A stretch of 64,000 nucleotides of DNA, from the NCBI GenBank assembly GCA_003389325.1, contig QQVE01000018.1:1-64000 (forward strand), written 5' to 3'. Positions 35,204 to 45,996 of the stretch are shown here, piece after piece; position 1 is the stretch's first letter, and every line of letters begins with the position of its first letter. Source of the stretch: Planctomycetota bacterium. Lineage in GTDB: Bacteria; Planctomycetota; Planctomycetia; Pirellulales; PALSA-1355. Below the pieces are notes generated by a model. It searched no databases. It was given only the letters and a program-made list of their open reading frames with translations, and was not told the origin of the DNA. The position numbers and the translations under genes were made by a program.

Positions 35204-36376
35204 TCAACTGAACGCCGAGAACTCGCGCCCGAGCAGCGACTGGGCGATCTTGAGCTTCATGATCTCGTCGGTGCCTTCGTAGATGCGGCACACGCGCACG
35301 TCCTGCAGGTGCCGCCCCACGCGATACAGCTCCGACCAGCCGCGTCCGCCGTAAACTTGCACGGCGCGATCGGCGGCGTCCCAGGCGGCGTTGGTGGCAA
35401 AAAACTTGGCCTTGGCCACGGCCATGTCGGCGTCGGCGGCCAACGTGGCGTCGCCCGGGGCGGCATCGCTGGCGGCTTTGGCCTGCGCGGCCCGTTCGAT
35501 CAGGGCATCGCTGGCGGCGCGGTCCATCTCGATCATCGCCAGATGCTCCTGCACGAGCTGATGTTTGGCGATGGGCTTGCCGTGCTGTACGCGCTCTTGC
35601 GAATACTGCAACGCTTCGGCAAGGCAGTCTTCGATGACGCCCAGGCAGCCGGCCGCGACGCTCAAGCGCCCCGAGACCAGCGTGCCCATGGCGATGCGAA
35701 AGCCGTTGCCCTCTTCGCCCAGCATGTTTTCCAGCGGCACCGGATGATCGGTCATCTGAAACATGCCCGTGTTGGCGCTGAACATACCGGGCTTGGCGTG
35801 CAGGTCTTCCACCTCGAACGACTCGCCGACGGCGTCGACGATGAACGCACTCATACGCCCATTGCCGCTTTTGTCCTCGGGGTAGGCGAAGCACACCACG
35901 GCGTCGCAGATGCCGCCATTGGAAATCAAGTACTTCACGCCGTTGAGCAGGTAGCCGTCACGGGTCTTGCGGTAGGTGCTGGTCATTTCCAGCGGATTGG
36001 AGCCCGCATCGGGCTCGGTCAGCCCGAAGGCCAGGATCTTTTCCCCGCGGCACGAGGCCGGCAGGTAGCGGGCGTGCTGGTCGGCGTTGCCATAGCGGAA
36101 GATCGGATACTGGCCGATCGACGTCTGGCCGGAAAAGAACGTCCGCACGCCGGTCCCCTCGCGACCGATGCGGGCCAGGGCCCGCGCATAGGTCACCGAG
36201 TCGGCCCCGCGGCCGCCCAACTCGACCGGCAAGGGCATGCCCAGCAGGTTGTACTTCTTGGCCAGTTCGACGGTCTGTTCGTTGTAGCGATGTTCGACGT
36301 AGCACAGCTCTTCGATGGGACGCAGCTCCCGGCAGTAGGCGTCGACATCGGCCAGCAGTTTCTCGCTGGAACTCAT
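35204..36376 (-). CDS. Acyl-CoA dehydrogenase
   Basis: 390 aa, FAD-dependent alpha,beta-dehydrogenation of an acyl-CoA. The N-terminal helical domain, the FAD-binding segment (ILAFGLTEPDAGSNPLEM), the beta domain and the C-terminal helices are all present. RIYEGTDEIMKLKIAQSLLGRE carries the glutamate that is the usual catalytic base. PIAKHQLVQEHLAMIEMD is the normal family variation. Substrate chain length cannot be read. It is divergent from the ACAD10/11-type dehydrogenase; the 246-bp region between them contains a palindromic operator candidate, so the two are probably co-regulated. Confidence 0.92.
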   Translation of the reverse strand: MSSSEKLLADVDAYCRELRPIEELCYVEHRYNEQTVELAKKYNLLGMPLPVELGGRGADSVTYARALARIGREGTGVRTFFSGQTSIGQYPIFRYGNADQHARYLPASCRGEKILAFGLTEPDAGSNPLEMTSTYRKTRDGYLLNGVKYLISNGGICDAVVCFAYPEDKSGNGRMSAFIVDAVGESFEVEDLHAKPGMFSANTGMFQMTDHPVPLENMLGEEGNGFRIAMGTLVSGRLSVAAGCLGVIEDCLAEALQYSQERVQHGKPIAKHQLVQEHLAMIEMDRAASDALIERAAQAKAASDAAPGDATLAADADMAVAKAKFFATNAAWDAADRAVQVYGGRGWSELYRVGRHLQDVRVCRIYEGTDEIMKLKIAQSLLGREFSAFS

Positions 36377-36429
36377 GGAGGAGACCCGAAAAGAGAGATG
36401 GTGGAGAAATCCTGGGCGCTAATAGCGAC

Positions 36430-36449
36430 TCTACCGTCCGTTCGGTAGA
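36430..36449. promoter_or_regulatory. Palindromic operator candidate overlapping a -10 box
   Basis: TCTACCG (36430-36436) and CGGTAGA (36443-36449) are perfect reverse complements around TCCGTT. The inner ACCG-N6-CGGT form is like sites bound by TetR-family regulators of acyl-CoA metabolism. TAGAAT at 36447-36452 overlaps the right arm, so binding would block a rightward promoter. No regulator gene is adjacent. Confidence 0.6.
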
Positions 36450-36622
36450 ATGTAAACCCGCGCCGCCTGCGGGGCCCCGCCCTCGGCCGAATGCGGCGCG
36501 TCGCGGTAGGCAGAAACATCCAGGGGTTCCGCTCGGAACCTCTTTTAGAAGAACCGGGGTTTCGGGCGGACGTTCACCAGCCATCCATCATCGATTGAGG
36601 CCTGATACGAGGGGGCCGCGCC

Positions 36623-37825
36623 ATGCACTTCGAGCATTCCGACAAGGTCAAGGACCTGCAGCAGCGGCTCACCAGGTTCATGGAGGAGCACGTCTACCCC
36701 AACGAGAAGCTGTGGCACGACCAGATTGCCACCGGCGATCGCTGGCAGCCGGTGCAGATCATTGAAGACCTCAAACCCAAGGCCCAGGCCGCCGGTCTGT
36801 GGAACCTGTTTCTGCCCGACAAGGAACACGGCGCGGGACTGTCGAACCTCGAGTACGCCCCGCTGTGCGAGATCATGGGCCGTTCGCCGATGGCGCCCGA
36901 GGTGTTCAATTGCTCGGCTCCCGATACGGGCAACATGGAAGTGCTGGCCCAATACGGCACCAAAGAGCAGCAGGAACAGTGGCTCAAGCCGCTGTTGGCC
37001 GGCGAGATTCGTTCGTGTTTCGCCATGACCGAGCCCGAAGTGGCTTCGAGCGACGCCACGAACATCCAGTCGAGCATCCAGCGCGACGGCGAGCACTACG
37101 TGATCAACGGCCGCAAGTGGTGGAGCTCGGGTGCCGGCGACCCGCGCTGCAAGATCGCGATCTTCATGGGCAAGACCGATCCCACGGCCGAGACCTACCG
37201 GCAGCAGTCGATGATCCTGGTGCCGTTCGACACACCGGGCGTGAAGGTGGAGCGCATGCTCACGGTGTTCGGCTACGACCACGCCCCGCACGGCCACGCG
37301 GAAGTGACCTACGAGAACGTGCGCGTGCCGGCCGCAAATCTGCTGCTGGGCGAAGGACGCGGCTTCGAGATCGCCCAGGGCCGCCTCGGGCCCGGGCGGA
37401 TTCATCACTGCATGCGGCTCATCGGCCAGGCCGAACGGGCGCTCGAGGCCATGTGCAAGCGAGCCCAACAGCGCGTGGCATTTGGCAAGCCGCTTGCCTC
37501 CCAAGGGACGTTGCGGGCCGACATCGCCGACTCGAGAATTGAAATCGAACAGGCCCGGTTGCTCGTGTTCAAGGCCGCCTCGATGATGGACACCGTCGGC
37601 AACAAGGCGGCGCGCGCCGAAATTGCGATGATCAAGGTCGTGGCCCCCAGCATGGCGCTGCGGGTGATTGACCGCGCCATCCAGGCACACGGCGGGGCTG
37701 GCGTCTGCGGCGACTTTCCGCTGGCCGACGCCTGGGCCAGCGCCCGCACGCTGCGACTGGCCGACGGACCGGACGAGGTGCATCGCGAAGCGATCGCAAA
37801 GTTGGAACTGCGCAAACACGGGTAG
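36623..37825 (+). CDS. Acyl-CoA dehydrogenase, ACAD10/ACAD11 (LvaC) type
   Basis: 400 aa. It differs from the divergent dehydrogenase: [22 protein letters not shown] is the C-terminal signature of the ACAD10/ACAD11 family, with aspartate where most acyl-CoA dehydrogenases have the YEGT glutamate. [16 protein letters not shown] is the FAD-binding segment. In mammals the family is fused to a kinase domain and eliminates phosphate from 4-phospho-acyl-CoAs; the Pseudomonas LvaC acts in levulinate catabolism. Here the kinase is encoded separately three genes downstream (39466), in the same order-linked unit, which supports that pathway. First gene of a six-gene operon. Confidence 0.9.
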   Translation: MHFEHSDKVKDLQQRLTRFMEEHVYPNEKLWHDQIATGDRWQPVQIIEDLKPKAQAAGLWNLFLPDKEHGAGLSNLEYAPLCEIMGRSPMAPEVFNCSAPDTGNMEVLAQYGTKEQQEQWLKPLLAGEIRSCFAMTEPEVASSDATNIQSSIQRDGEHYVINGRKWWSSGAGDPRCKIAIFMGKTDPTAETYRQQSMILVPFDTPGVKVERMLTVFGYDHAPHGHAEVTYENVRVPAANLLLGEGRGFEIAQGRLGPGRIHHCMRLIGQAERALEAMCKRAQQRVAFGKPLASQGTLRADIADSRIEIEQARLLVFKAASMMDTVGNKAARAEIAMIKVVAPSMALRVIDRAIQAHGGAGVCGDFPLADAWASARTLRLADGPDEVHREAIAKLELRKHG

Positions 37826-37868
37826 GCAGCGCGGCGGGAAATAGGCCGATCGAGCGAGGAGTCTGACG

Positions 37869-38663
37869 ATGCAACTCAAGGACAAAGTGGCCGTCGTCAC
37901 CGGCGGCGGCAACGGCATTGGCCGGGCCCTGTGTCGACGCTTTGCGGCCGAGGGGGCACGCGGCGTGGTCGTCGCCGATTGCGATGCGGCGAAGGCGCGC
38001 GACGTGGCCGGCGAGATCGACGGCCTGGCCGTGGCCGGAGACGTCGCTTCGGAAATCGACATCCGCCGGCTAGTCGACGAAACCTTGCGCAAGTACGGTC
38101 AGGTTGATCTGTTCTGCTCCAATGCCGGAATTGCGCTGGGCGGCGGCGTCGAGGCACCCGACTCGGATTGGCAGCGGATCTGGGACGTGCACGTGATGGC
38201 GCACGTGTATGCGGCCCGGGCTGTGCTGCCGGCGATGCTCAAGCGCGGCGACGGCTACCTGCTGAATACGGCGTCGGCCGCCGGCTTGCTTTCGCAGGTG
38301 GGAAGCGCTCCCTATTCGGTGACCAAGCACGGCGCCGTGGCGCTGGCCGAGTGGCTGGCGATCACCTACGGTCCGGAGATCAAGGTGTCGTGCCTCTGCC
38401 CGCAGGGCGTGATGACCGACATGCTGTTGCGTCCCGAGGGGGGCGCGGCGACGGAGTTCCTGAAAGCCGAAGCGGTGACCGCCGAACAGGTGGCCGATGC
38501 GGTCGTCGAGGGCCTCGCCGAAGAGAAGTTTTTGATTCTGCCGCACCCGATCGTGGCGGACTACATGCAACGCAAGGCCACGGATCCGGATCGTTGGATC
38601 CGCGGCATGCGACGGCTGCAAGAACAGATCCGCGCAGCGAGCGGCGGCGACACGCGAATGTAG
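37869..38663 (+). CDS. Short-chain dehydrogenase/reductase
   Basis: 264 aa, second gene of the operon, 43 bp after the dehydrogenase. [14 protein letters not shown] is the NAD(P)-binding TGxxxGxG loop; CSNAG follows; catalytic Ser sits in LLNTASAAG and the YxxxK pair in PYSVTKHG. Asp after beta-2 (VVADCDA) favours NAD+ over NADP+. Probably a 3-hydroxyacyl-CoA or hydroxy-acid dehydrogenase in the same pathway. Confidence 0.9.
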   Translation: MQLKDKVAVVTGGGNGIGRALCRRFAAEGARGVVVADCDAAKARDVAGEIDGLAVAGDVASEIDIRRLVDETLRKYGQVDLFCSNAGIALGGGVEAPDSDWQRIWDVHVMAHVYAARAVLPAMLKRGDGYLLNTASAAGLLSQVGSAPYSVTKHGAVALAEWLAITYGPEIKVSCLCPQGVMTDMLLRPEGGAATEFLKAEAVTAEQVADAVVEGLAEEKFLILPHPIVADYMQRKATDPDRWIRGMRRLQEQIRAASGGDTRM

Positions 38664-38687
38664 CGAGAGAAAGTAACAAACACACTT

Positions 38688-39407
38688 ATGAGTACGTTGG
38701 CACTGGTGCGGCATGGACAAGCCTCGTTTTTCTCCGACAACTACGATCAGCTTTCGCCGCTGGGCGAACAGCAGGCGCGGCTGTTGGGCGAGTATTGGGT
38801 CCGCCGCGGCGTGCACGTCGACGAAGTGTTCACCGGCCCCCGCGTGCGGCAGATCGAAACGGCCGCATTGGCCGGCGAGGCCTTTGCCCGGGCCGGACTG
38901 CCCTGGCCGGAGCCGCAGTTTTTGCCCGAGCTGGATGAGCACCAGGTCGATCGCCTCATCAAGGTGGCCATGCCGCAAATCGCTGCCGAGTACCCGGAGG
39001 TGGGCCGGTTGCACGCCGACTATCATGCGGCCGACGGCCCCCGCGACAAGCACCGCACGTTTCAATTGATGTTCGAGGAAGTGGTCAAGCTGTGGGTCGA
39101 CGCCAAGGTTTCCGCCCCGGAAATCGAGACCTGGTCCGAGTTTCGAGAACGGGTCCGCTCGGGCTTGAAGAAGATCGTCGCCGGACAGGGCCGCGGTCGC
39201 CGCGTGGCGGCGTTCAGCTCGGTGGGCGCGATTACGGTTTGCCTGCAGGCGGCCTTGGACTGCGGCGATTTGAAGGCGCTCGATCTCGGCTGGCGGGTGA
39301 GGAACTGCACCGTCACCGACTTCGTGTTCAGCGGCGGCCGGCTGACGCTCGAGGGCTTTAACGCCTATCCGCACTTGGAGGACCCGGCGATGTGGACCTA
39401 TCGCTGA
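38688..39407 (+). CDS. Histidine phosphatase family protein
   Basis: 239 aa, phosphoglycerate-mutase-like fold. ALVRHGQASF contains the RHG motif whose histidine is phosphorylated during catalysis; VAAFSSVGAIT stands where many members have a second histidine (SHG), so the late motif appears altered (SSVG). Members of this subfamily recur in operons with ACAD10/11-type dehydrogenases and kinase-like proteins. A role in removing phosphate from a pathway intermediate, or in proofreading the kinase product, is an inference. 24 bp after the SDR. Confidence 0.85.
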   Translation: MSTLALVRHGQASFFSDNYDQLSPLGEQQARLLGEYWVRRGVHVDEVFTGPRVRQIETAALAGEAFARAGLPWPEPQFLPELDEHQVDRLIKVAMPQIAAEYPEVGRLHADYHAADGPRDKHRTFQLMFEEVVKLWVDAKVSAPEIETWSEFRERVRSGLKKIVAGQGRGRRVAAFSSVGAITVCLQAALDCGDLKALDLGWRVRNCTVTDFVFSGGRLTLEGFNAYPHLEDPAMWTYR

Positions 39408-39465
39408 TGTGAACCTGTTGTGAGAACCAACCGCCTATCGTTTGACTATTCGAGAACTTATTGCC

Positions 39466-40533
39466 ATGAGTAGCTTGCTGGATACCACGAAACCGGTGCG
39501 GCAGGGAGAAGAGCTCGACGTCGAGAAGCTCGAAAGCTATCTGCTGGCAAACCTGCCGGACACGAAAGGCCCGCTGGTCGTTGAGCAGTTTCCCGGCGGC
39601 GCTTCGAACCTGACGTATCTCGTGCGGTTGGGCGAGCTGGAAATGGTGCTGCGCCGCCCGCCGTTCGGCAACCGCGTGAAAAGCGCCCACGACATGGGGC
39701 GCGAGTACCGCGTGCTGTCGAAGCTGCATAAGGTGTACGCTCCGGCACCCCAGCCCTACCTGTACTGCGAAGACGAGTCGGTGCTGGGTGCCCCGTTCTA
39801 CTGCATGGAGCGGCGCCACGGCGTCGTCTTGCGGCGAAAGCTGCCAGAGGGGATCCAGCTCGATCCCGACACGCTGGCTCGGCTCAACCGGTCGTTCGTC
39901 GACAACCTGGTGGCGTTTCACAAGATCGACTACGAGGCCGCCGGCTTGGGCGACCTGGGCAAACCGGTCGGCTTCGTCGAACGCCAGGTCGGCGGCTGGG
40001 CCAAACGTTACGTGAACGCCCGCACCGAGGACGTGCCCGAGATGGAATTCCTGATGGAGTACTTTCCCGAGCACATGCCCAAGTCGCAGACCTCGTCGCT
40101 GGTGCACAACGACTACAAGTTCGACAACCTGATGCTCGACCCCGACGATCTGACCAAGATCGTGGCCGTGCTCGATTGGGAGATGTGCACGCTGGGCGAT
40201 CCGCTAATGGATCTCGGCACGGTGCTGTCGTACTGGGTCGAGGCCAAGGACCCGCCGCCGTTGCAGCTTCATGCCTTCGGTCCCACGCAGCGGCCCGGCA
40301 GCATGACCCGCCGGGAGCTGACCGAATACTACGGCGAAAAGTCCGGCTTCGACACCTCCGACGCGCTGTTCTACTACACCTTCGGGCTGTTCAAGACGGC
40401 CGTGATCGTGCAGCAGATCTACTATCGCTACGCGCAGGGTTTTACAAAGGACGAGCGGTTCGCTCAATTCGACAAGCAAGTCGTGGCGCTCGCGCAAGAA
40501 GCCAGGCGAGCGCTGGAAGAGGGCACGTTCTAG
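39466..40533 (+). CDS. Aminoglycoside-phosphotransferase-like kinase, ACAD10/11 N-terminal (LvaA) type
   Basis: 355 aa from the ATG at 39466 (an in-frame TTG at 39442 is less likely). The kinase fold is clear: GGASNLTYLVRLG (glycine-rich strand), VHNDYKFDNLML (Brenner HxDxxxxN catalytic loop) and VLDWEMCTLGDPLMDLG (metal-binding aspartate and family tail). This is the family of the kinase domain of human ACAD10/ACAD11 and of Pseudomonas LvaA, which phosphorylate 4-hydroxyacyl-CoA. Antibiotic modification is not implied. The small LvaB-type partner needed for LvaA activity in Pseudomonas is not seen here. Confidence 0.9.
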   Translation: MSSLLDTTKPVRQGEELDVEKLESYLLANLPDTKGPLVVEQFPGGASNLTYLVRLGELEMVLRRPPFGNRVKSAHDMGREYRVLSKLHKVYAPAPQPYLYCEDESVLGAPFYCMERRHGVVLRRKLPEGIQLDPDTLARLNRSFVDNLVAFHKIDYEAAGLGDLGKPVGFVERQVGGWAKRYVNARTEDVPEMEFLMEYFPEHMPKSQTSSLVHNDYKFDNLMLDPDDLTKIVAVLDWEMCTLGDPLMDLGTVLSYWVEAKDPPPLQLHAFGPTQRPGSMTRRELTEYYGEKSGFDTSDALFYYTFGLFKTAVIVQQIYYRYAQGFTKDERFAQFDKQVVALAQEARRALEEGTF

Positions 40534-40563
40534 AAGGCGCACGAATCGGGGAGAACAAGCATC

Positions 40564-41031
40564 GTGGATCGCAGCCAGTTGGACGCGGAAGTTGCCGGGT
40601 TGTTGAAGGACTACCCCGTGGTCGTGACCACGCTGGTGGGCTGGGGCGACATGGACGCCAACGCGCATGTCAACAACGTGATGTACTTCCGCTACATCGA
40701 GCATGCCCGGCTGCACTACTTCCGCGAGTTCGGCTTTTCGCGTACGCAGCAGGACAGCGGGGTCGGGCCGATCCTGGCCTGGGCCGATTGCCGCTTCCGC
40801 CGTCCGCTGGCCTATCCCGATACGATCTCGATCGGCACGCGGGTCATCGAAATCGAGGACGACCGTTTCATGATGGAAGCGATCGTCGTCAGCCACAAGC
40901 TGAAGGACGTGGCGGCCATCGGCAAGCAGAAACTCGTGGCCTACGACTACGGGCAAAACCAAAAGGCCTCGCTGCCACCCGGCTTTCGCCAGGAAGTCGA
41001 AGAGTTCGAGCGGAAGGCCCTGGGTACTTAG
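40564..41031 (+). CDS. Acyl-CoA thioesterase, hotdog (4HBT/YbgC-like) family
   Basis: 155 aa from a GTG at 40564. GWGDMDANAHVNNVMYFRYIEHARLHYF is the classic DxDxxxHVNNxxY active-site region, with the catalytic aspartate. It hydrolyses acyl-CoA to acid and CoA; the chain preferred is unknown. In this operon it could release trapped CoA or products. 30 bp after the kinase gene. Confidence 0.9.
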   Translation: MDRSQLDAEVAGLLKDYPVVVTTLVGWGDMDANAHVNNVMYFRYIEHARLHYFREFGFSRTQQDSGVGPILAWADCRFRRPLAYPDTISIGTRVIEIEDDRFMMEAIVVSHKLKDVAAIGKQKLVAYDYGQNQKASLPPGFRQEVEEFERKALGT

Positions 41032-41121
41032 CGGCCGCGGGGGTTTCCTGGCGGAACCTCGCCGGCCGCGAACGACATTCTTGGTAACCAACGACAACCA
41101 GACGAAAGAGCGGTTCAAACG

Positions 41122-41886
41122 ATGACAAGTGCAACCAATCTCGAAGGCAAGGTGGCGATCGTCACCGGCGGCGGCCGCGGCATCGGCAAGGCCATCACCC
41201 AGCGGCTCGCCGAGGCGGGCGCCAACGTGGCCATCGCCAGCCGCAAGATGGACAACCTCAAGGCCACGGCCGAGGAGTTCGCTTCGCTCAAAGGAAAGAT
41301 CCTGCCGGTCGAATGCCACGTCGGCAAGCCGGATCATTTGGAGAATTTGGTGCAGACCGTGGAGAAGGAGTTCGGCCCCGCCGACATCCTGGTCAACAAC
41401 AGCGCCACGAACATCGGCCAGGGGCCTTCCCTGGACGTGACCGACGAGATGCTCGACAAGATGGTCGAGATCAACATCAAGGCCGCTCTGCGGCTGATGC
41501 GCTTGACCGTGCCCAAGATGATGGAAAAGAAGAACGGTTCGGTGATTAACATCGCCTCGATCGCCGGACTGCGGCCCCAGCCGGGCGGCTTGCTCTACAG
41601 CTTCACCAAGGCGGGCCTGATCATGATGACCCGCACCTGGGCCTGCGAGTTCGGCAAGTCGGGCGTGCGCGTCAACGCCATCGCCCCGGGTCTGATCCAG
41701 ACGGACTTCAGCGAGTTCTTCTGGAAGAACGAAGCGCACGTCAAGAAGCTCGAAGCGGTGCAGCCGATTCCCCGTGTGGGCAAGGTCGAGGAAATCGGCG
41801 GCGCGGCGCTGTATCTGACCAGCGACGACGCTTCGTTCGTCACCGGGCAGGTGTTCGTGATCGATGGCGGCGCCACGGCAATGTAA
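41122..41886 (+). CDS. Short-chain dehydrogenase/reductase
   Basis: 254 aa, last gene of the operon. [24 protein letters not shown] is the nucleotide-binding loop, and the Arg-Lys after beta-2 (ASRKMDNL) suggests NADP(H). NNSA takes the NNAG place, catalytic Ser is in INIASIAG, and YSFTKAG supplies YxxxK. The C-terminal [13 protein letters not shown] is standard. Similar to FabG-like 3-oxoacyl reductases and to SDRs in acyl-CoA operons. Its 90-bp upstream gap is the longest in the unit. A strong hairpin follows. Confidence 0.92.
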   Translation: MTSATNLEGKVAIVTGGGRGIGKAITQRLAEAGANVAIASRKMDNLKATAEEFASLKGKILPVECHVGKPDHLENLVQTVEKEFGPADILVNNSATNIGQGPSLDVTDEMLDKMVEINIKAALRLMRLTVPKMMEKKNGSVINIASIAGLRPQPGGLLYSFTKAGLIMMTRTWACEFGKSGVRVNAIAPGLIQTDFSEFFWKNEAHVKKLEAVQPIPRVGKVEEIGGAALYLTSDDASFVTGQVFVIDGGATAM

Positions 41887-41915
41887 ACGCGATCACCGGA
41901 CGAACGACAAGAAAG

Positions 41916-41953
41916 CAGGGCACGCGACGGCGTTGCGGCTGTCGCGTGCCCTG
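41916..41953. terminator. 13-bp perfect hairpin between convergent genes
   Basis: CAGGGCACGCGAC (41916-41928) pairs with GTCGCGTGCCCTG (41941-41953) around a 12-base loop. It sits 29 bp after the operon and 37 bp after the CC-repeat gene. On the minus strand it is followed by CTTTCTTG, mildly T-rich. Probably ends both transcripts. Confidence 0.8.
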
Positions 41954-41990
41954 TGCGCATAAACGCCAGAACTTCAGGATGCCTGGAACA

Positions 41991-42467
41991 TCACTTGCTG
42001 TCGCTCGTCTTGGCGACTTCGCCTTCGGCCGGCTCGGCGCAGCAACTCAGCGTGAGCACCTTGGCCACCTGCCCGCTGGCAGCATCGCAGCAGGCGGCGC
42101 CGTCCTCGCAGCAAGCCAGCTCCACGGCGCAGCAGTCGCCCGAGGCGGCCGTGAGCTTGGTCGACTCTTTCGGGCCGCAGCAGGCCTTGCCTTCTTCGCA
42201 GCAAGCCTGGCCCTCGGCACAGCAGAGCTGCACGCTACGGCAGCAGCCCAGGTCCTTCTCGCAGCAGTCCTTGCCCGTCTCGCAGCAGCCCAGCCGCGTG
42301 TCCGCGGGGCAACATGCGCTGCCCCCGTCTTCGCAGCAAGTCATCTTCTGCGCGCAACAGCTCTTGGCGGGCTTGGGTGCATCCTCGGCAGCCCGAGTCG
42401 AGGCCAGGGCGATCGCGCTGACGATGACAAGCGCGCCCAACAAAGCTAGATAGGAACGGGTAAGCAT
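41991..42467 (-). CDS. Secreted protein with heptad-spaced Cys-Cys dyads
   Basis: 158 aa. The ATG at 42467 has GGAG six bases upstream and opens a signal peptide (to about residue 27, STRAAEDA). The mature part has 13 Cys-Cys dyads starting at 37, 44, 52, 61, 68, 75, 82, 89, 96, 112, 119, 126 and 142. Seven is the commonest interval, giving a CCxxxxx heptad. The 26 cysteines are set among acidic, Gly, Ala and Lys residues. I do not recognise a family. Such density outside the cytoplasm suggests soft-metal binding (copper, zinc, mercury) or a disulfide ladder; which is not decidable from sequence. The neighbour at 42575 is also secreted and Cys-rich. Confidence 0.85.
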   Translation of the reverse strand: MLTRSYLALLGALVIVSAIALASTRAAEDAPKPAKSCCAQKMTCCEDGGSACCPADTRLGCCETGKDCCEKDLGCCRSVQLCCAEGQACCEEGKACCGPKESTKLTAASGDCCAVELACCEDGAACCDAASGQVAKVLTLSCCAEPAEGEVAKTSDSK

Positions 42468-42574
42468 AGGTAAATCTCCATTGCTTGAGATCTCTTAGTC
42501 AAGAAAACGTGACGTAGCAGCCAGGCGCGCAACACAGCCCGATGCACATCGAGACAAGAGCGCGCGCGGCGCGT

Positions 42575-42967
42575 TTAGCAACGCCACCTGCAATGGAGAA
42601 CTTGCAGTGAGATAGGCTCGCCGAGCGAAACAGCAACCGCCACTGGCTGGCCGAGAGGAGCCTCGTCGACCGTGGAGATCAGCGCCGGTTGCCCCAGCGG
42701 AGCCAGATCGACGATCTGCTTCTCAAGCTGCACGTACGGACTCAGTTGGCAGCATCTGCCCGAGCAGGGATCTGGTTCGTGGTCTCCTGAGGGCAGATCC
42801 ACCGGCTTGGCATGGTCGGCGCAACAACTGCCAGCCGGCTGCGGAGCGGCTGCCTGCGTGGGAACCTCGTCCGGGCAGCACTTTTCCGTGATGAAAGCGC
42901 ACGGCGCCAGCGGCAAAGATACCACGGCCGCGCAAACCCAGGTCACAAGAGTACTCAAAGTGCTCAT
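42575..42967 (-). CDS. Small secreted cysteine-rich protein
   Basis: 130 aa. The ATG at 42967 fits the signal peptide (STLVTWVCAAVVSLPLAPCA). Three Cys-Cys pairs follow at 30-31, 48-49 and 72-73, the last in DPCSGRCCQL, and the protein ends CRWRC. A short repeat, APLGQPALIS and APLGQPVAVA, precedes the end. HxExD-like GDHEPDPC could add metal ligands. No family recognised; a metal-related envelope role shared with the CC-dyad protein 107 bp downstream is an inference. Its promoter places the transcription start at the ATG, so the mRNA is probably leaderless. Confidence 0.7.
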   Translation of the reverse strand: MSTLSTLVTWVCAAVVSLPLAPCAFITEKCCPDEVPTQAAAPQPAGSCCADHAKPVDLPSGDHEPDPCSGRCCQLSPYVQLEKQIVDLAPLGQPALISTVDEAPLGQPVAVAVSLGEPISLQVLHCRWRC

Positions 42968-42973
42968 ACCTGA

Positions 42974-43003
42974 AGTATACGGGATTGGGTGGTTTCGGTT
43001 CAA
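42974..43003 (-). promoter_or_regulatory. Strong promoter for a leaderless mRNA
   Basis: On the minus strand TTGAAC (43003-42998), 18 bases, TATACT (42979-42974). Only six bases separate the -10 box from the ATG at 42967, so transcription should begin at or next to the start codon. Confidence 0.7.
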
Positions 43004-43083
43004 AACCAATCGCCGCGCCAGAGGGGGTGTGACTTCACCGGCGGCGGCAAGTGACATGTTGGCAAAGTCTTACGGCAAGGATC

Positions 43084-45609
<2,526 letters not shown>

Positions 45610-45894
45610 TTATTCGTCCGCGGGTTGGTTTGCCTCGCTGCCGGATCGCTTGCGCAGGCGGTAGCCGTCGAGCCACATGGCGCCGAACGTCGCTCCGCCC
45701 AGCAGCACGAGCTCCACGCCCATCGATTGCACGCCGTACCGATCGACCATGCTCATCAGCCCGGGCCCTTCCTCGGTTTGAGCCACGGCCCGATAGGCCA
45801 TCGTGCCGTAGGCACAGGTGGTCACAACAAACACCACGCCCAGCAGCACGACCAGGACGTAAAACGGATTGAGCGGCTCTTTCACTTTCGGCAC
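45610..45894 (-). CDS. Small two-helix membrane protein
   Basis: 94 aa from a GTG at 45894. Two hydrophobic helices, FYVLVVLLGVVFVVTTCAY and GVELVLLGGATFGAMWLDGY, with a charged C-terminal tail. No family recognised; proteins of this build are common in planctomycetes. First gene of a two-gene unit with the cupin, and one of the few here with a consensus -10. Confidence 0.75.
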   Translation of the reverse strand: MPKVKEPLNPFYVLVVLLGVVFVVTTCAYGTMAYRAVAQTEEGPGLMSMVDRYGVQSMGVELVLLGGATFGAMWLDGYRLRKRSGSEANQPADE

Positions 45895-45931
45895 GACACA
45901 CTCTCGCGGGAAGCATTGGCGGGATGCTTCA

Positions 45932-45940
45932 ATTATAGCA
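45932..45940 (-). promoter_or_regulatory. Extended -10 promoter TGCTATAAT
   Basis: On the minus strand TATAAT (45937-45932) is preceded by TGC, an extended -10 element, 37 bases before the GTG at 45894. No good -35 box is needed or seen. Confidence 0.65.
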
Positions 45941-45996
45941 GCCGCCCGCGGCTGGGAACCCCGAGTGAGCGCCGCGAGCCCCGGGTGCCCGGCAGG

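Noticed and set aside
39466-40533. Aminoglycoside resistance gene
   Set aside because: Kinase fold only; sequence type and operon context match the ACAD10/11-LvaA acyl-CoA kinase group.
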